From assembly GCF_019703835.1 (NCBI RefSeq), contig NZ_AP023055.1, positions 1,674,001-1,738,000 of the forward strand: DNA of 64,000 nt, given 5' to 3'. Every line of letters begins with the position of its first letter. Within the stretch, counting starts at the first letter, position 1. The notes beneath the pieces are model-generated. The model made no database searches, had not been told where the DNA came from, and saw nothing but the letters and a program-made list of their open reading frames with translations. Of the stretch, positions 7,978-16,086 are shown piece after piece. The position numbers and the translations under genes are program-made. The DNA comes from Thaumasiovibrio subtropicus. Lineage in GTDB: Bacteria; Pseudomonadota; Gammaproteobacteria; Enterobacterales; Vibrionaceae.

Positions 7978-9579
7978 ATGTCAGTTTCACCACTTTTGAC
8001 CGTTAACAACCTGACGGTCGACTTCACCACTAACGATGGCATTGTCCACGCCGTTAAAGACGTTAACCTCACTTTAACGAAGGGCGAAACCCTCGCCATT
8101 GTTGGCGAGTCTGGATCAGGAAAATCCGTCTCGACCAATGCCGTGATGCGTCTGCTACCGCAAAATGCCATCATCAACTCGGAAGCAGAGATACGCTTCG
8201 ACAACAAGCCGCTTCACACTTTGTCAGAAAAAGAGATGCAAGGCATCCGCGGTGACCGTATCGGGATGATATTCCAAGAGCCGATGACTTCCCTCAATCC
8301 TTACATGCGTGTCGGTAAGCAAGTGGCTGAAGCCTTAATGTGCCATCGCAACGTCGACAAACATCAAGCAAAAGCACGCGTCCTTGAGCTCTTTGACCTC
8401 GTACATCTTCCTCAGCCCAAAATAGCCTACAACAAATACCCACACGAGTTCTCTGGTGGTCAGTTACAACGCATTATGATCGCCATGGCATTAATGAATG
8501 AACCGGATATTCTCATCGCCGATGAGCCTACAACCGCACTTGATGTCACCGTACAAGCCGAAGTACTCAACCTCATCAAAGAGATCCAAGCCAAAATGGG
8601 CATGGCGATCCTGTTTATCACTCACGATCTTACCGTGGTAAAACACGTTGCTGATCGCGTCATGGTCATGTGCAAAGGAGAAGTGGTTGAAGAAGGCGAT
8701 ACGGACACCATCTTTAACCGCCCGACACAGGATTACACCAAGATGTTGATCGATGCGATTCCGAAAGGACGTAAAGATCCGGTGGAAGACGATGCGCCAG
8801 CTCTCATCAAAGCGGATGACATTCGCGTAAAATTCCTCATTAAACAACACTTCATTCAAAGCCGCAGTGAGTATTTTGAGGCCGTAAAAGGCATTTCACT
8901 GGAGCTAAAGCAAGGCGAAACCTTAGGGATTGTGGGTGAGTCTGGATCGGGAAAATCGACCCTAGGCCGCGCCCTCATCGGTCTGCTCCGTGCTTCTGGC
9001 GAAATTCACTTCAAGGGTCAAGATATCAGCCGTCTCTCTTCCAAAGCGCGTTTTGCACTCAAGAAAGATATCCAAATGGTATTCCAGGATCCTTATGGTT
9101 CACTCTCACCGCGTATGACGGTTGGCGATATCATTACCGAAGGATTGACCGTGCATCAGCCTCATCTGACGCGAAAAGAACGCCTTGCTCGCGCTCGTGT
9201 TGCGCTCCAAGAGGTACGGTTAGAGGCCAGCGCCATCAACCGCTACCCACATGAGTTCTCTGGTGGGCAACGCCAGCGTATCGCCATTGCGCGCGCTTTA
9301 ATCTTAGAGCCCTCTTTCATCCTCCTTGATGAACCGACATCCGCACTGGATCGCTCCGTACAACTTACCGTCATCGACTTACTGAAAGACATTCAGAAAA
9401 AACACAACATTGGCTTTTTATTCATTAGTCATGACCTCAGTGTTGTTAAAGCGTTATCAGACCGCGTGATGGTGATGCAGAAAGGTGAGGTCGTTGAAGA
9501 GGGTGGCGCGGAGGCGATCTTTAACTCGCCACAAACTGCTTATACACAGCGACTGATCAACGACAGTATGCTGGCATAA
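7978..9579 (+). CDS. YejF-type ABC transporter ATPase with two nucleotide-binding domains
   Basis: 533 aa with two complete ATPase domains: Walker A GESGSGKS (about residues 43-50 and 323-330), signature FSGGQLQR and FSGGQRQR, and Walker B DILIADEP and FILLDEP. The fused form and the domain order resemble YejF, the ATPase of the YejABEF peptide/microcin C importer, and fit the DppD-DppF type. No binding protein or permease is adjacent, so its partners must be encoded elsewhere, or it serves the permeases at 13871-16039, which however have their own fused ATPase. The upstream small gene and this gene are separated by 10 bases. Confidence 0.9.
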   Translation: MSVSPLLTVNNLTVDFTTNDGIVHAVKDVNLTLTKGETLAIVGESGSGKSVSTNAVMRLLPQNAIINSEAEIRFDNKPLHTLSEKEMQGIRGDRIGMIFQEPMTSLNPYMRVGKQVAEALMCHRNVDKHQAKARVLELFDLVHLPQPKIAYNKYPHEFSGGQLQRIMIAMALMNEPDILIADEPTTALDVTVQAEVLNLIKEIQAKMGMAILFITHDLTVVKHVADRVMVMCKGEVVEEGDTDTIFNRPTQDYTKMLIDAIPKGRKDPVEDDAPALIKADDIRVKFLIKQHFIQSRSEYFEAVKGISLELKQGETLGIVGESGSGKSTLGRALIGLLRASGEIHFKGQDISRLSSKARFALKKDIQMVFQDPYGSLSPRMTVGDIITEGLTVHQPHLTRKERLARARVALQEVRLEASAINRYPHEFSGGQRQRIAIARALILEPSFILLDEPTSALDRSVQLTVIDLLKDIQKKHNIGFLFISHDLSVVKALSDRVMVMQKGEVVEEGGAEAIFNSPQTAYTQRLINDSMLA

Positions 9580-9596
9580 CACGATTTAGATGCACG

Positions 9597-9624
9597 AAAG
9601 GCGACGGAGTATCGTCGCCTTTTC
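9597..9624 (+). terminator. Terminator behind the YejF-like gene
   Basis: The stem AAAGGCGAC (9597-9605) pairs with GTCGCCTTT (9614-9622). It is short of a long T run but well placed between two convergent genes and usable on both strands. Confidence 0.75.
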
Positions 9625-9630
9625 ATTCAA

Positions 9631-10053
9631 TCAAGAAATGGCGAGCTGCTCTGTTAACGCACCACCTTCTAACGCGGCCAAAATGACCTGTGTCGCTCGC
9701 TTTAACACCACGTCATCCTCATCATATGCGAGAGGGTATACAACCTCTATTGCGCCACGCTCTTTTATCACCCTTACGACACCAGTACTCGTGCCTACAT
9801 TAAGATGTCGCGAGCGAAAGCGCGGATCCAAGTCCCATACCGCCGCGGTGATCGCATAGTCGGCAAACGTCGCAGTATCCATTAAACGATCTAGTCGAGT
9901 ATTCTTGAGATCTAACACCTTCTTAAACCGACGAATATTCTGCTCTGCGTCGCGAGAGATAGAGCGCCCCTCACCGCATGGAATACAACGCATCTGGGAA
10001 GCCGCCTCTGTGCCTTCTAAAAGCTCTGTTTTACACACATCACAACTGAGCAT
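9631..10053 (-). CDS. Small zinc-ribbon protein of unknown function
   Basis: 140 aa. Near the N-terminus two CxxC knuckles (CDVC and CIPC, about 19 residues apart) suggest a zinc ribbon. The rest is a mixed alpha/beta domain without known motifs. The ATG at 10053 is preferred over the GTG two codons upstream because AAGGAG lies 5 bases before the ATG and would overlap the GTG. It is convergent with the YejF-like gene. I do not recognise the family. Confidence 0.65.
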   Translation of the reverse strand: MLSCDVCKTELLEGTEAASQMRCIPCGEGRSISRDAEQNIRRFKKVLDLKNTRLDRLMDTATFADYAITAAVWDLDPRFRSRHLNVGTSTGVVRVIKERGAIEVVYPLAYDEDDVVLKRATQVILAALEGGALTEQLAIS

Positions 10054-10240
10054 AATCACTCCTTACCTTAAATATGGCATCTGAGCCTATTCGTGATACT
10101 TACAATTGCAATCAAGAACACGGCTTCGTGCCCCCAGATTCGGCACATTCAACACCGATAGGAAAAATGTTGAAAACGAGAGACAAAAACTGTCTGATGA
10201 CTCTAAATATTTATCACCCAGTTTTTAGGCTCATATAGAT

Positions 10241-10263
10241 AAAAAAGCCCGCGGATAGCGGGC
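10241..10263 (-). terminator. Terminator of the left arm of the carbohydrate locus
   Basis: On the minus strand the stem GCCCGC/GCGGGC (10247-10263) is followed by T6. It closes the transcript that ends with the DUF2264 gene. Confidence 0.8.
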
Positions 10264-10307
10264 GAAAAACAACAAAAACAAATAGATTGTCATTAAGGGA
10301 AATGTCG

Positions 10308-12056
10308 CTAGGCCGGTACCCGACCTGCTCGAATAATGGTCCGTAACACGGATTTTCCTTTCCGTATTTGGCCGCTTGCGGAAGGGACCGAACACTGAGT
10401 AAAGCGTAAATTACTATTGGGTGCACAAGGCAGCGGCGCGCAACGACCACCATCTTCAATCTCAAGTTCACTCCACACTGTCGCGCCACCAATACGGCAG
10501 GTGTTATCTTTGATCGCGTTAGGATCGGTTAAGCACGAAACCCAACTGTCGACAGCGTATCCAGTGGCGACAAAATGAAGATCAAAATCACTGTTAATCT
10601 CGTGCTCTCGGACTTCGCCATCGAGAGAGAAGCGCTGTCGCGTCGTCACGTGACAGCCTGCAAAAGGTTGCCACACCGTTTCTAGCCAGCCGCCGGACCA
10701 GCGACGATCAATGAGATCGCTTCGGCTAAACCATTGCTTAGTTTCTGGGTGCTGAAACGCCAACAAGTTATCACCGACAAACCCCTGCTCTAACCACTGT
10801 GTGCTTTCAACACAGAATCCGTGATCACTGCTGTAGGCAAATTTCAGATACTTATCCGCACTATGGCGCAGCTCTGCACTGCCCATGCCGCCCGTCAGCA
10901 TATACACCCCGCGATCGCGCTTGATCACTTGATGCTGATGCTGGAAAACCATGATCGATTTTTCTTTATCGTCGGTGGGGTTTAAACGCCAAAAAGGGTG
11001 ATCTGGACCAAGACGCAAGACTGAAAATGCCTTCAATGCCAGAAGCGGCGACATCGCGCTGGTGTAAAACTCCGAAACATTCAGGTTCGGATAGCTAAAA
11101 CCACATTGCAAACCGAAACGGTCATCCCATATCGGTTGTTGAGACCACCACTGCATGTTGCGTTGCCAATGGCCACGATAGTGCTGGATCTTCTGCGGCA
11201 GATCCGTCATCTCTGCCAACTGCCCCCATAGTGCCGCGGCCGCGAAACGATAGTTTAATGAGCGACCGTAAACAAGCTGCGCACCATCATCTGCAAACCA
11301 AAATCGATAGCGTTCAGCAAACTCAAACGCACGTTGTAGATAGAGCTGAGCCCGTTGCGGATCGCGGCGACGACACCAACGCACATACGTCAGCGCGTAA
11401 AAATGGAAAGCAAATGGGTTGTAGTAATCATAGACTTCGCGAGGCCCGTCATGATACCAACCCTCTGAGGTATATGAACGCTCCACCAACGCAAAATCAT
11501 ACTCCAGCACCGAGCGATCAATCGGCTCTATTGCGCCGCCCACCAGCTCCAACGCCGTGAGAATCAGAATACGGAAAAAGCGCCAATTATTTTCTGGGAG
11601 TTTGAGCGTGGCGACACTGCCAAGCCAGTTAAGTAGGTTAGCCTGCGATTCCGGTGATAGAGCGTCAAAGAAAATCTCCCTCGCATCAATCATCGCCACG
11701 GCAATCGACGTCATCTCGACAACGCGCTGATCAAAATCAATCGGTACACCCCAATAGTTTGGATGCACAGGGTTAACGCCGTTTTCAATGCGTTCACGTA
11801 ACGCTGCACAGGCGTCAGGGAGAGAGTCAGCCGCAGGGACAACCGCCCACATTAATCGCGCCACCCCTTCGAGGTTCTGAGCACTCGCATCAAAATGCGC
11901 CGCCGGGGTCAGGTTGGCCGTTTGCTGACAATGGTCATTAACGAAATGTGCCGCGATTTCTTTCAAAGGTGTTAGGGTCGTTTCAAAATCAGCAAACAAG
12001 GTTTGCTCTATCTCTGGATGTAATCGTGCGATCAAATCCGTAATTCGATAAGCCAT
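10308..12056 (-). CDS. DUF2264 protein, probable glycan-processing enzyme
   Basis: 582 aa with the look of DUF2264: a helical N-terminal domain, with conserved blocks such as NYWGVP, LPENNWRFFRIL and YHDGPREVYDYYNPFAFHFY, then a beta-rich C-terminal part. The first part suggests an alpha/alpha toroid as in several glycoside hydrolases and lyases. I recall that some DUF2264 members have been assigned to a CAZy beta-glucuronidase family (GH154), but cannot verify this. No signal peptide, hence cytoplasmic. It is the last gene of the RpiR-ABC arm, 147 bases after the ATPase gene, so it should act on the imported oligosaccharide, perhaps on a uronic acid end. Confidence 0.8.
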   Translation of the reverse strand: MAYRITDLIARLHPEIEQTLFADFETTLTPLKEIAAHFVNDHCQQTANLTPAAHFDASAQNLEGVARLMWAVVPAADSLPDACAALRERIENGVNPVHPNYWGVPIDFDQRVVEMTSIAVAMIDAREIFFDALSPESQANLLNWLGSVATLKLPENNWRFFRILILTALELVGGAIEPIDRSVLEYDFALVERSYTSEGWYHDGPREVYDYYNPFAFHFYALTYVRWCRRRDPQRAQLYLQRAFEFAERYRFWFADDGAQLVYGRSLNYRFAAAALWGQLAEMTDLPQKIQHYRGHWQRNMQWWSQQPIWDDRFGLQCGFSYPNLNVSEFYTSAMSPLLALKAFSVLRLGPDHPFWRLNPTDDKEKSIMVFQHQHQVIKRDRGVYMLTGGMGSAELRHSADKYLKFAYSSDHGFCVESTQWLEQGFVGDNLLAFQHPETKQWFSRSDLIDRRWSGGWLETVWQPFAGCHVTTRQRFSLDGEVREHEINSDFDLHFVATGYAVDSWVSCLTDPNAIKDNTCRIGGATVWSELEIEDGGRCAPLPCAPNSNLRFTQCSVPSASGQIRKGKSVLRTIIRAGRVPA

Positions 12057-12203
12057 AGTTTCTTCTTATTGTTGACGACAATCTGCGCTGTCGGTCTTTG
12101 AGTTAGGGTCGTGTTGGAGGCTGCTCACCGCACCTTCCATGGCACAGTGAACAGAAAAGATTTGCCCTGATGAGAGGCATAACACCGAGCAAATCCTTAT
12201 TCG

Positions 12204-13871
12204 TTAAGCCACGGGTGGTAGCTCGACTTTAGGTACGGCGTTAATCAAGGTTTGCGTGTAAGGCTGTTGTGGATTCTCAATCACTTCCTCAATGCTGCCT
12301 TGCTCGACAATTTGGCCGCGTTTAAGCACAACCACGCGATCACAGAAGTACTTCACTGTCGCAATATCGTGTGTGATCAACACAAATGCCGTGCCGTAAC
12401 GATTTTGGAACTCAATCAGCAGATCCAATACCTGTGCACGCAACGACACATCCAATGCCGCTGTCGCTTCATCCGCAATCACCAGCTTAGGGCGAGTAAT
12501 CAAAGCACGCGCAATCACAATACGTTGACGCTGACCACCAGAGAAGGCATGCGGGTAACGACTGGAGAAACTCGCAGGGAGCCCCACCCATTCCATCATG
12601 TCACGCACGCGTTGACGTCGCTCATCATTGCTAAGCTCAGTGCGTAGTTTGGTTAGCGGCTCTTCGATAATCTCAAAGACCGTCATGCGCGGGTTGAGCG
12701 ATGACCATGGGTCTTGGAAGATCAAACGCAGATCGGCAAACAGCGGGTCACGTGGCGGGCGCTTATAATCACTCAACTCCAATGCGGTTTCGCCATCCGT
12801 ATATTTAATGTTGCCTGATGTTGCTGGTGACATACCCAGTACGGCGCGGCCAAGGGTACTCTTACCTGACCCCGATTCACCGACAATGCCCAAGGATTCG
12901 CCGGGATGCAGCGTCAAGCTGACATCATCGACCGCTTTCAAGATCTCTTTTTTCTTCCAGAAGTCTTTGCGCACATCAAACTGTTTATTGACGTTTTGCA
13001 CATCTAAGATAGGAGTGCCCGCAGTGCCGTAATCAAACGGTTTTTTGTACTGAGAACTGCGTTCTAGCCGCTGCGTCGCTTCCATTAATTTGATGGTGTA
13101 CGGATGTTCTGGCGCTTCGAAAATTTGCCGCACATCGCCCTTTTCAACGACGATACCTTTTTCCATAACGACAACACGATCCGAGATTTGTGCCACCACC
13201 CCTAAGTCATGGGTGATGAACAAAATTGCCATCCCGGTTTCTTCTTGTAACTTGGCAAACAGACGTAAGATCTCAGCCTGTGTGGTCACATCCAATGCGG
13301 TGGTCGGCTCATCCGCGATCAAAATGTCAGGACGGCTCGCCATCGCCATCGCAATCACCACCCGCTGGCGTTGGCCGCCAGACAGTTCAAACGAGTATTT
13401 ATTGATGAAGTTTTTCGGATCCGGCAACATCACCTGCTCTAAGAGCTCAATGGCGCGCTGATGTGCGGTCTCCTTATTGAGGCCACTGTCGACCAGCAAC
13501 AAGGTTTCTTTAATCTGGTCGCCCACCGTATGCACTGGGCTTAACGCACTCATCGGCTCTTGCGACACCAACGAGAAGTTAAAACAACGGATTTTGCGCA
13601 TCTCAATACTGTTCGGGGCATAATTCGTGATGTCCACTTTGCTGCCGTCGAGATGGAGCATGATCTCACCCGAGTCGATTCGACCAGGCTTATTGAGGAT
13701 TTGCAATATTGCATTCGAAGTCACGGATTTACCCGAACCCGATTCACCAATGACTGACAATGTTTCACCACGGCGAATATCAAAACTCACGTCTTTCACC
13801 GCATGGAATGTTTCCATGGTCGTCGGAAAACTCACGTTTAGATTTTTAACTTCCAGAATCACATCAGACAT
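12204..13871 (-). CDS. Oligosaccharide/peptide-type ABC importer, fused double ATPase
   Basis: 555 aa with two ATPase domains of the Dpp/Opp type: Walker A GESGSGKS twice (about residues 42-49 and 312-319), signatures LSGGQRQR and FSGGQRQR, and Walker B DILIADEP and LVIADEA. It powers the permease pair encoded just upstream. Its ATG overlaps the stop of the upstream permease by one base (TAATG), a sign of translational coupling. Family 5 transporters with this architecture carry peptides but also chitobiose and other oligosaccharides in vibrios; the surrounding enzymes favour a sugar. Confidence 0.93.
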   Translation of the reverse strand: MSDVILEVKNLNVSFPTTMETFHAVKDVSFDIRRGETLSVIGESGSGKSVTSNAILQILNKPGRIDSGEIMLHLDGSKVDITNYAPNSIEMRKIRCFNFSLVSQEPMSALSPVHTVGDQIKETLLLVDSGLNKETAHQRAIELLEQVMLPDPKNFINKYSFELSGGQRQRVVIAMAMASRPDILIADEPTTALDVTTQAEILRLFAKLQEETGMAILFITHDLGVVAQISDRVVVMEKGIVVEKGDVRQIFEAPEHPYTIKLMEATQRLERSSQYKKPFDYGTAGTPILDVQNVNKQFDVRKDFWKKKEILKAVDDVSLTLHPGESLGIVGESGSGKSTLGRAVLGMSPATSGNIKYTDGETALELSDYKRPPRDPLFADLRLIFQDPWSSLNPRMTVFEIIEEPLTKLRTELSNDERRQRVRDMMEWVGLPASFSSRYPHAFSGGQRQRIVIARALITRPKLVIADEATAALDVSLRAQVLDLLIEFQNRYGTAFVLITHDIATVKYFCDRVVVLKRGQIVEQGSIEEVIENPQQPYTQTLINAVPKVELPPVA

Positions 13872-15028
13872 TATTTTGCTCCTTGCTCGTGGTATGGGTC
13901 ACAAGCATCGCGTAGACCATCGCCGGCAAAGTTCATTGCCAGAATCACCACTACAACCGCCGCTGCAGGGATCAGTAACCAAATTGCTTCTGCTAGCGCG
14001 CGAATGTTCTGCGCATCTTGGAGCAAGACACCCCAGCTAACTAACGGCGCTTGCAAACCAAGCCCAAGGAAACTCAACGCGGTTTCACCCAGAATCATCC
14101 CTGGAACAGCCAGCGTCACCACCGCAATAATGTGGCTAAGGAAGTTAGGCACCATATAGCGACGGACGATTTCTGCTGAGCTGTTGCCATCTAGCCAAGC
14201 CGCAGCAATGTACTCTTCCGAACGCAATGAAATAAAGCGGCTGCGAACGACACGCGCCATATCAGGCCACGACACAAGGCCAAGAATAATGGTCACAAGG
14301 AAGTAGCGGGTCAATGCACTCCATTCGCCTGGCAGTGAAGCCGTCAATGCCATCCACAATGGTAACGTTGGAATCGACTTTACAAACTCAATCGTGCGCT
14401 GAATGAAGTTGTCCACTCGGCCACCCATGTAGCCAGAGATACCGCCAATCACAATACCGATGATCAGCGTGAAGAAGACCCCCATCAATCCCACAGACAA
14501 TGAGATACGCCCACCATGAATTAAGCGCGAGAAGACATCACGCCCCATCCGATCTGAACCTAAGATGAAAAAAGGCTTCTTCGGATCATGCGGTGCAAGA
14601 AACTTACGCTCCATCGGGATGAAACCCATCAACTCATAAGGTTCGGTTTTGCCAAAGAAAGAGAAATAAGCGCGCTCTGAATCGTCTTCTTCATAGTGAC
14701 GCTGCAATGTGCGGCGATCTGTTACCACCTTATACATTTCAAGGTGCGGCGCCCACTGCCAACCCTCATCGGTTTTCTCAAATAGATGTACCGACTGTGG
14801 TGGCGAGTAGGTATGACGACGCCAGTTTTGGGTTGCATCAAAGGGAGCAAAAAACTCAGCAAAGATAGCAACAAAATAGACGATAGCTAAGAACCAGATA
14901 CTGTACCAAGCGAGTTTGTGTCGACGCAGTTTAATCCCAATTAGCTGCCATTGCGTCGCTTCGGAAATATCGAGTGGGGTCTTCTCTCGCTTCGCGAAAG
15001 GAATAAGTGATAGTGCTCTCGATAACAT
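13871..15028 (-). CDS. ABC importer permease, DppC/OppC type
   Basis: 385 aa. After an N-terminal cytoplasmic stretch and one transmembrane helix (about residues 40-62) comes a long periplasmic insert (about 70-165), then the permease core with five helices. It contains the block GSDRMGRDVFSRLIHGGRIS, typical of DppC/OppC proteins, and the ATPase-coupling EAA loop near EEYIAAAWLDGNSSAEIVRR. The periplasmic insert makes it longer than DppC (about 300 aa) and resembles YejE-like permeases. It is coupled to the ATPase gene by a one-base overlap. Confidence 0.93.
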   Translation of the reverse strand: MLSRALSLIPFAKREKTPLDISEATQWQLIGIKLRRHKLAWYSIWFLAIVYFVAIFAEFFAPFDATQNWRRHTYSPPQSVHLFEKTDEGWQWAPHLEMYKVVTDRRTLQRHYEEDDSERAYFSFFGKTEPYELMGFIPMERKFLAPHDPKKPFFILGSDRMGRDVFSRLIHGGRISLSVGLMGVFFTLIIGIVIGGISGYMGGRVDNFIQRTIEFVKSIPTLPLWMALTASLPGEWSALTRYFLVTIILGLVSWPDMARVVRSRFISLRSEEYIAAAWLDGNSSAEIVRRYMVPNFLSHIIAVVTLAVPGMILGETALSFLGLGLQAPLVSWGVLLQDAQNIRALAEAIWLLIPAAAVVVVILAMNFAGDGLRDACDPYHEQGAK

Positions 15029-15031
15029 AGC

Positions 15032-16039
15032 TTAAAACTCCTTGGCAACGCCAACGCGCACGCGTGGGTCGACCCAGTACAACAATAAATCTGAAATCAA
15101 GGTACCGATGATAGTCAGGCCAGACATAATCAATAGAATGTCTCCGGCAACATACATATCTTGAGTACGTAATGAGTTAAGTAGCAAAGGACCGAGTGTC
15201 GGTACGTTCATCACTTGCGAGACAATCACATCAGCACCTAGCAGTGCAGGCAGCATCCAACCAATGGTACTGACCATAGGTAATAGCGCGACCCTCACTG
15301 GGTACTTCAGAATCAAGCGACCTTCACTCATCCCTTTTGCTCTCGCCGTCTTGACGTAAGGCTTAGTCAGCTCATCAAGTAAGTTAGCGCGCATGATGCG
15401 AATGATGCCCGCCATGCCACCAGTACCTACCACAAGCACATAGATCCAACCGCGAGAGACACCGTCCCAAAACTTATCCCAAGACATGGGTTCATTAAGG
15501 AACTGATCCGAAAAGAGACCGGATACCACAGTGTCGAAGTGAAAATAACCAATGAGTAGCGCGACAATTGCTAACACAAAGTTAGGTGTCGCCATACCAA
15601 TAAAACCAAAGACAGTTGCGACGTAATCTCCCCACGAGTATTGACGCAATGCAGAAAAGATACCGATTGGAATTGCAATCAGGTGGCTAAAGATGAAGAC
15701 CGCGCCAGCCAGTGCCATTGTAGGTCCGATTCGGGGTTGAATGGTCTCCCATACAGGCTGGTTGTCTGTCAGAGACATCCCAAGGTCACCTTGTAACAAG
15801 CCGCCGACCCAACTCAGGTAGCGCTCATACAAAGGCTTATCAAGACCATACATTTCGCGGAGTGAGAAGATCAGCTCTGGGTCTACGGTTTGACCCATGG
15901 ATTGCATTTCAGCAATACGAGACGTCGCGAAATCACCTGGGGGAAGGTCAATAACGGCAAAGACAACAACCGATACTGCCAGCAACGTTATCAACATCGA
16001 TAACAAGCGTTTTCCCGCAAAGAGAAAAAAACTGTTCAT
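15032..16039 (-). CDS. ABC importer permease, DppB/OppB type
   Basis: 335 aa with six predicted transmembrane helices. The N-terminal block (LITLLAVSVVVFAVIDLPPGD) and the EAA loop YVKTARAKGMSEGRLILKYP are those of DppB/OppB permeases. It forms the pore with the second permease, whose gene begins 3 bases downstream. A hairpin at 16056-16076 separates it from the binding-protein gene. Confidence 0.94.
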   Translation of the reverse strand: MNSFFLFAGKRLLSMLITLLAVSVVVFAVIDLPPGDFATSRIAEMQSMGQTVDPELIFSLREMYGLDKPLYERYLSWVGGLLQGDLGMSLTDNQPVWETIQPRIGPTMALAGAVFIFSHLIAIPIGIFSALRQYSWGDYVATVFGFIGMATPNFVLAIVALLIGYFHFDTVVSGLFSDQFLNEPMSWDKFWDGVSRGWIYVLVVGTGGMAGIIRIMRANLLDELTKPYVKTARAKGMSEGRLILKYPVRVALLPMVSTIGWMLPALLGADVIVSQVMNVPTLGPLLLNSLRTQDMYVAGDILLIMSGLTIIGTLISDLLLYWVDPRVRVGVAKEF

Positions 16040-16055
16040 GGTTTTTCCTTGTAAT

Positions 16056-16076
16056 GCCCCTCACCTGAGTGAGGGG
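16056..16076 (-). other. Intercistronic hairpin after the binding-protein gene
   Basis: GCCCCTCA (16056-16063) pairs with TGAGGGGC (16069-16076). There is no T run, so it is more likely a stabilising or partial-stop structure. Such structures often raise binding-protein levels above permease levels in ABC operons. Confidence 0.6.
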
Positions 16077-16086
16077 CGTTTGTTAC

